Source: Bugula neritina (taxonomy: Eukaryota; Bryozoa; Gymnolaemata; Cheilostomatida; Bugulidae). Taken from it: DNA of 64,000 nt. Position 1 is the stretch's first letter. Every line of letters begins with the position of its first letter. Location of the stretch: the NCBI GenBank assembly GCA_964035545.1, contig OZ037773.1, forward strand, positions 9,587,751 through 9,651,750. The letters are read 5' to 3'. Positions 63,413 to 64,000 of the stretch are shown here, one piece after another. A model generated the notes under the pieces. It searched no databases. It was not told where the DNA came from and saw only the letters and a list, made by a program, of their open reading frames with translations. A program made the position numbers and the translations under genes.

Positions 63413-64000
63413 TATGGCACATGTGTATCCATGGAGATAATACTTTTAGTATAAATATAATTTTAAAATTATATCATTCATATATATTCCTGTTATTTGT
63501 ATGTTTCGTTAAAAGTATTAAAAGTAACAAGCCTAATACTAAATTAGATGCATTTTTATTGCTTTTCAATTCAACCAATTGGAAAACTATTCAAATTTAA
63601 AATGTGTTTTTTAACAAGTAAATACTATTTAGCATTTTGTAAAAACCTATAGAAATGATTTCACCTGAAATTTTTTAGTTTTCGGCAAATGCTTAATAAT
63701 ATTATTCAAGATTACGCAATTATTTTTCATTCTGAAACATTATATAATATGATGTGGCAGGGGAAACATATTATATCTTTTTCTGATAAGAATAACATCA
63801 AGCATTAACGTCATTGCTTTCTAATGCAAAGACAAAGTATTACAGCAAAGTCACTTTATCAATTTTGTCTCTAGCTACTACTTGCGTGTTTACTCTTTTG
63901 CAAAATAAAAATAAGGATAAAAATATATTTCACACCACAAAAACTTTTTCTAACGTAAGCTACACCTACCCTTATAGGTTTACCATGCAATAGTGCAGTG
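63413..64000. other. AT-rich sequence to the window end, no exon recognised
   Basis: Probably intron of the gene above; nothing definable. Confidence 0.35.

Overview
The window is nuclear DNA from a multicellular animal. It is AT-rich and carries many spliced genes with GT-AG introns, abundant microsatellites and minisatellites, short tRNA-derived repeats and a small inverted-repeat transposon. The gene set (Rab27, an MBIP-like ATAC-complex subunit, a galectin, a CTHRC1-like secreted protein, a TRIM-type protein) is metazoan. Small introns, low GC and the three-domain galectin suggest a marine invertebrate, probably a lophotrochozoan; I cannot name a phylum from the sequence alone.

Layout: 0.1-3.2 kb holds the 3' half of a protein kinase gene (+) whose last exon is tandemly duplicated. 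3.2-7.9 kb is intergenic with a SINE-like element and a perfect (CT)145 tract. 8-23.6 kb is a Rab27 gene (+) with five firm coding exons and two far-upstream candidate alternative first exons that are in frame with it. 24.3-31.0 kb is a 12-exon gene (-) for an 809-residue low-complexity Ser/Pro-rich protein that starts with MGCTPS. 31.5-34.6 kb is a 6-exon MBIP-like gene (-). The introns of these two minus-strand genes hold five unrelated minisatellites within about 5 kb. 34.6-37.4 kb is a divergent intergenic region with a GGTCACGTGACC palindrome. 37.4-43.6 kb is an 11-exon galectin gene (+) with three carbohydrate-recognition domains. 44.4-53.7 kb is a 14-exon gene (-) for a secreted protein with a signal peptide, an apple/PAN-like region, a Cys-rich module and three tandem CTHRC1 C-terminal-like domains. 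54.5-59.2 kb is a 7-exon TRIM-like gene (+; RING, two B-boxes, coiled coil, propeller-like C-terminus) with a 0.73-kb terminal-inverted-repeat element in its last intron. 61.9-63.3 kb has exons of an unrecognised gene (+) that probably runs past the window.

All gene models were assembled by hand from splice sites. In every complete model the exon lengths sum to a multiple of three with no internal stop, which is the main internal check. The genes are separate transcription units with no operon logic. The strongest candidates for something not described before are the tandem CTHRC1-like secreted protein, the in-frame N-terminal extensions of Rab27, and the acylation-motif Ser-rich protein.
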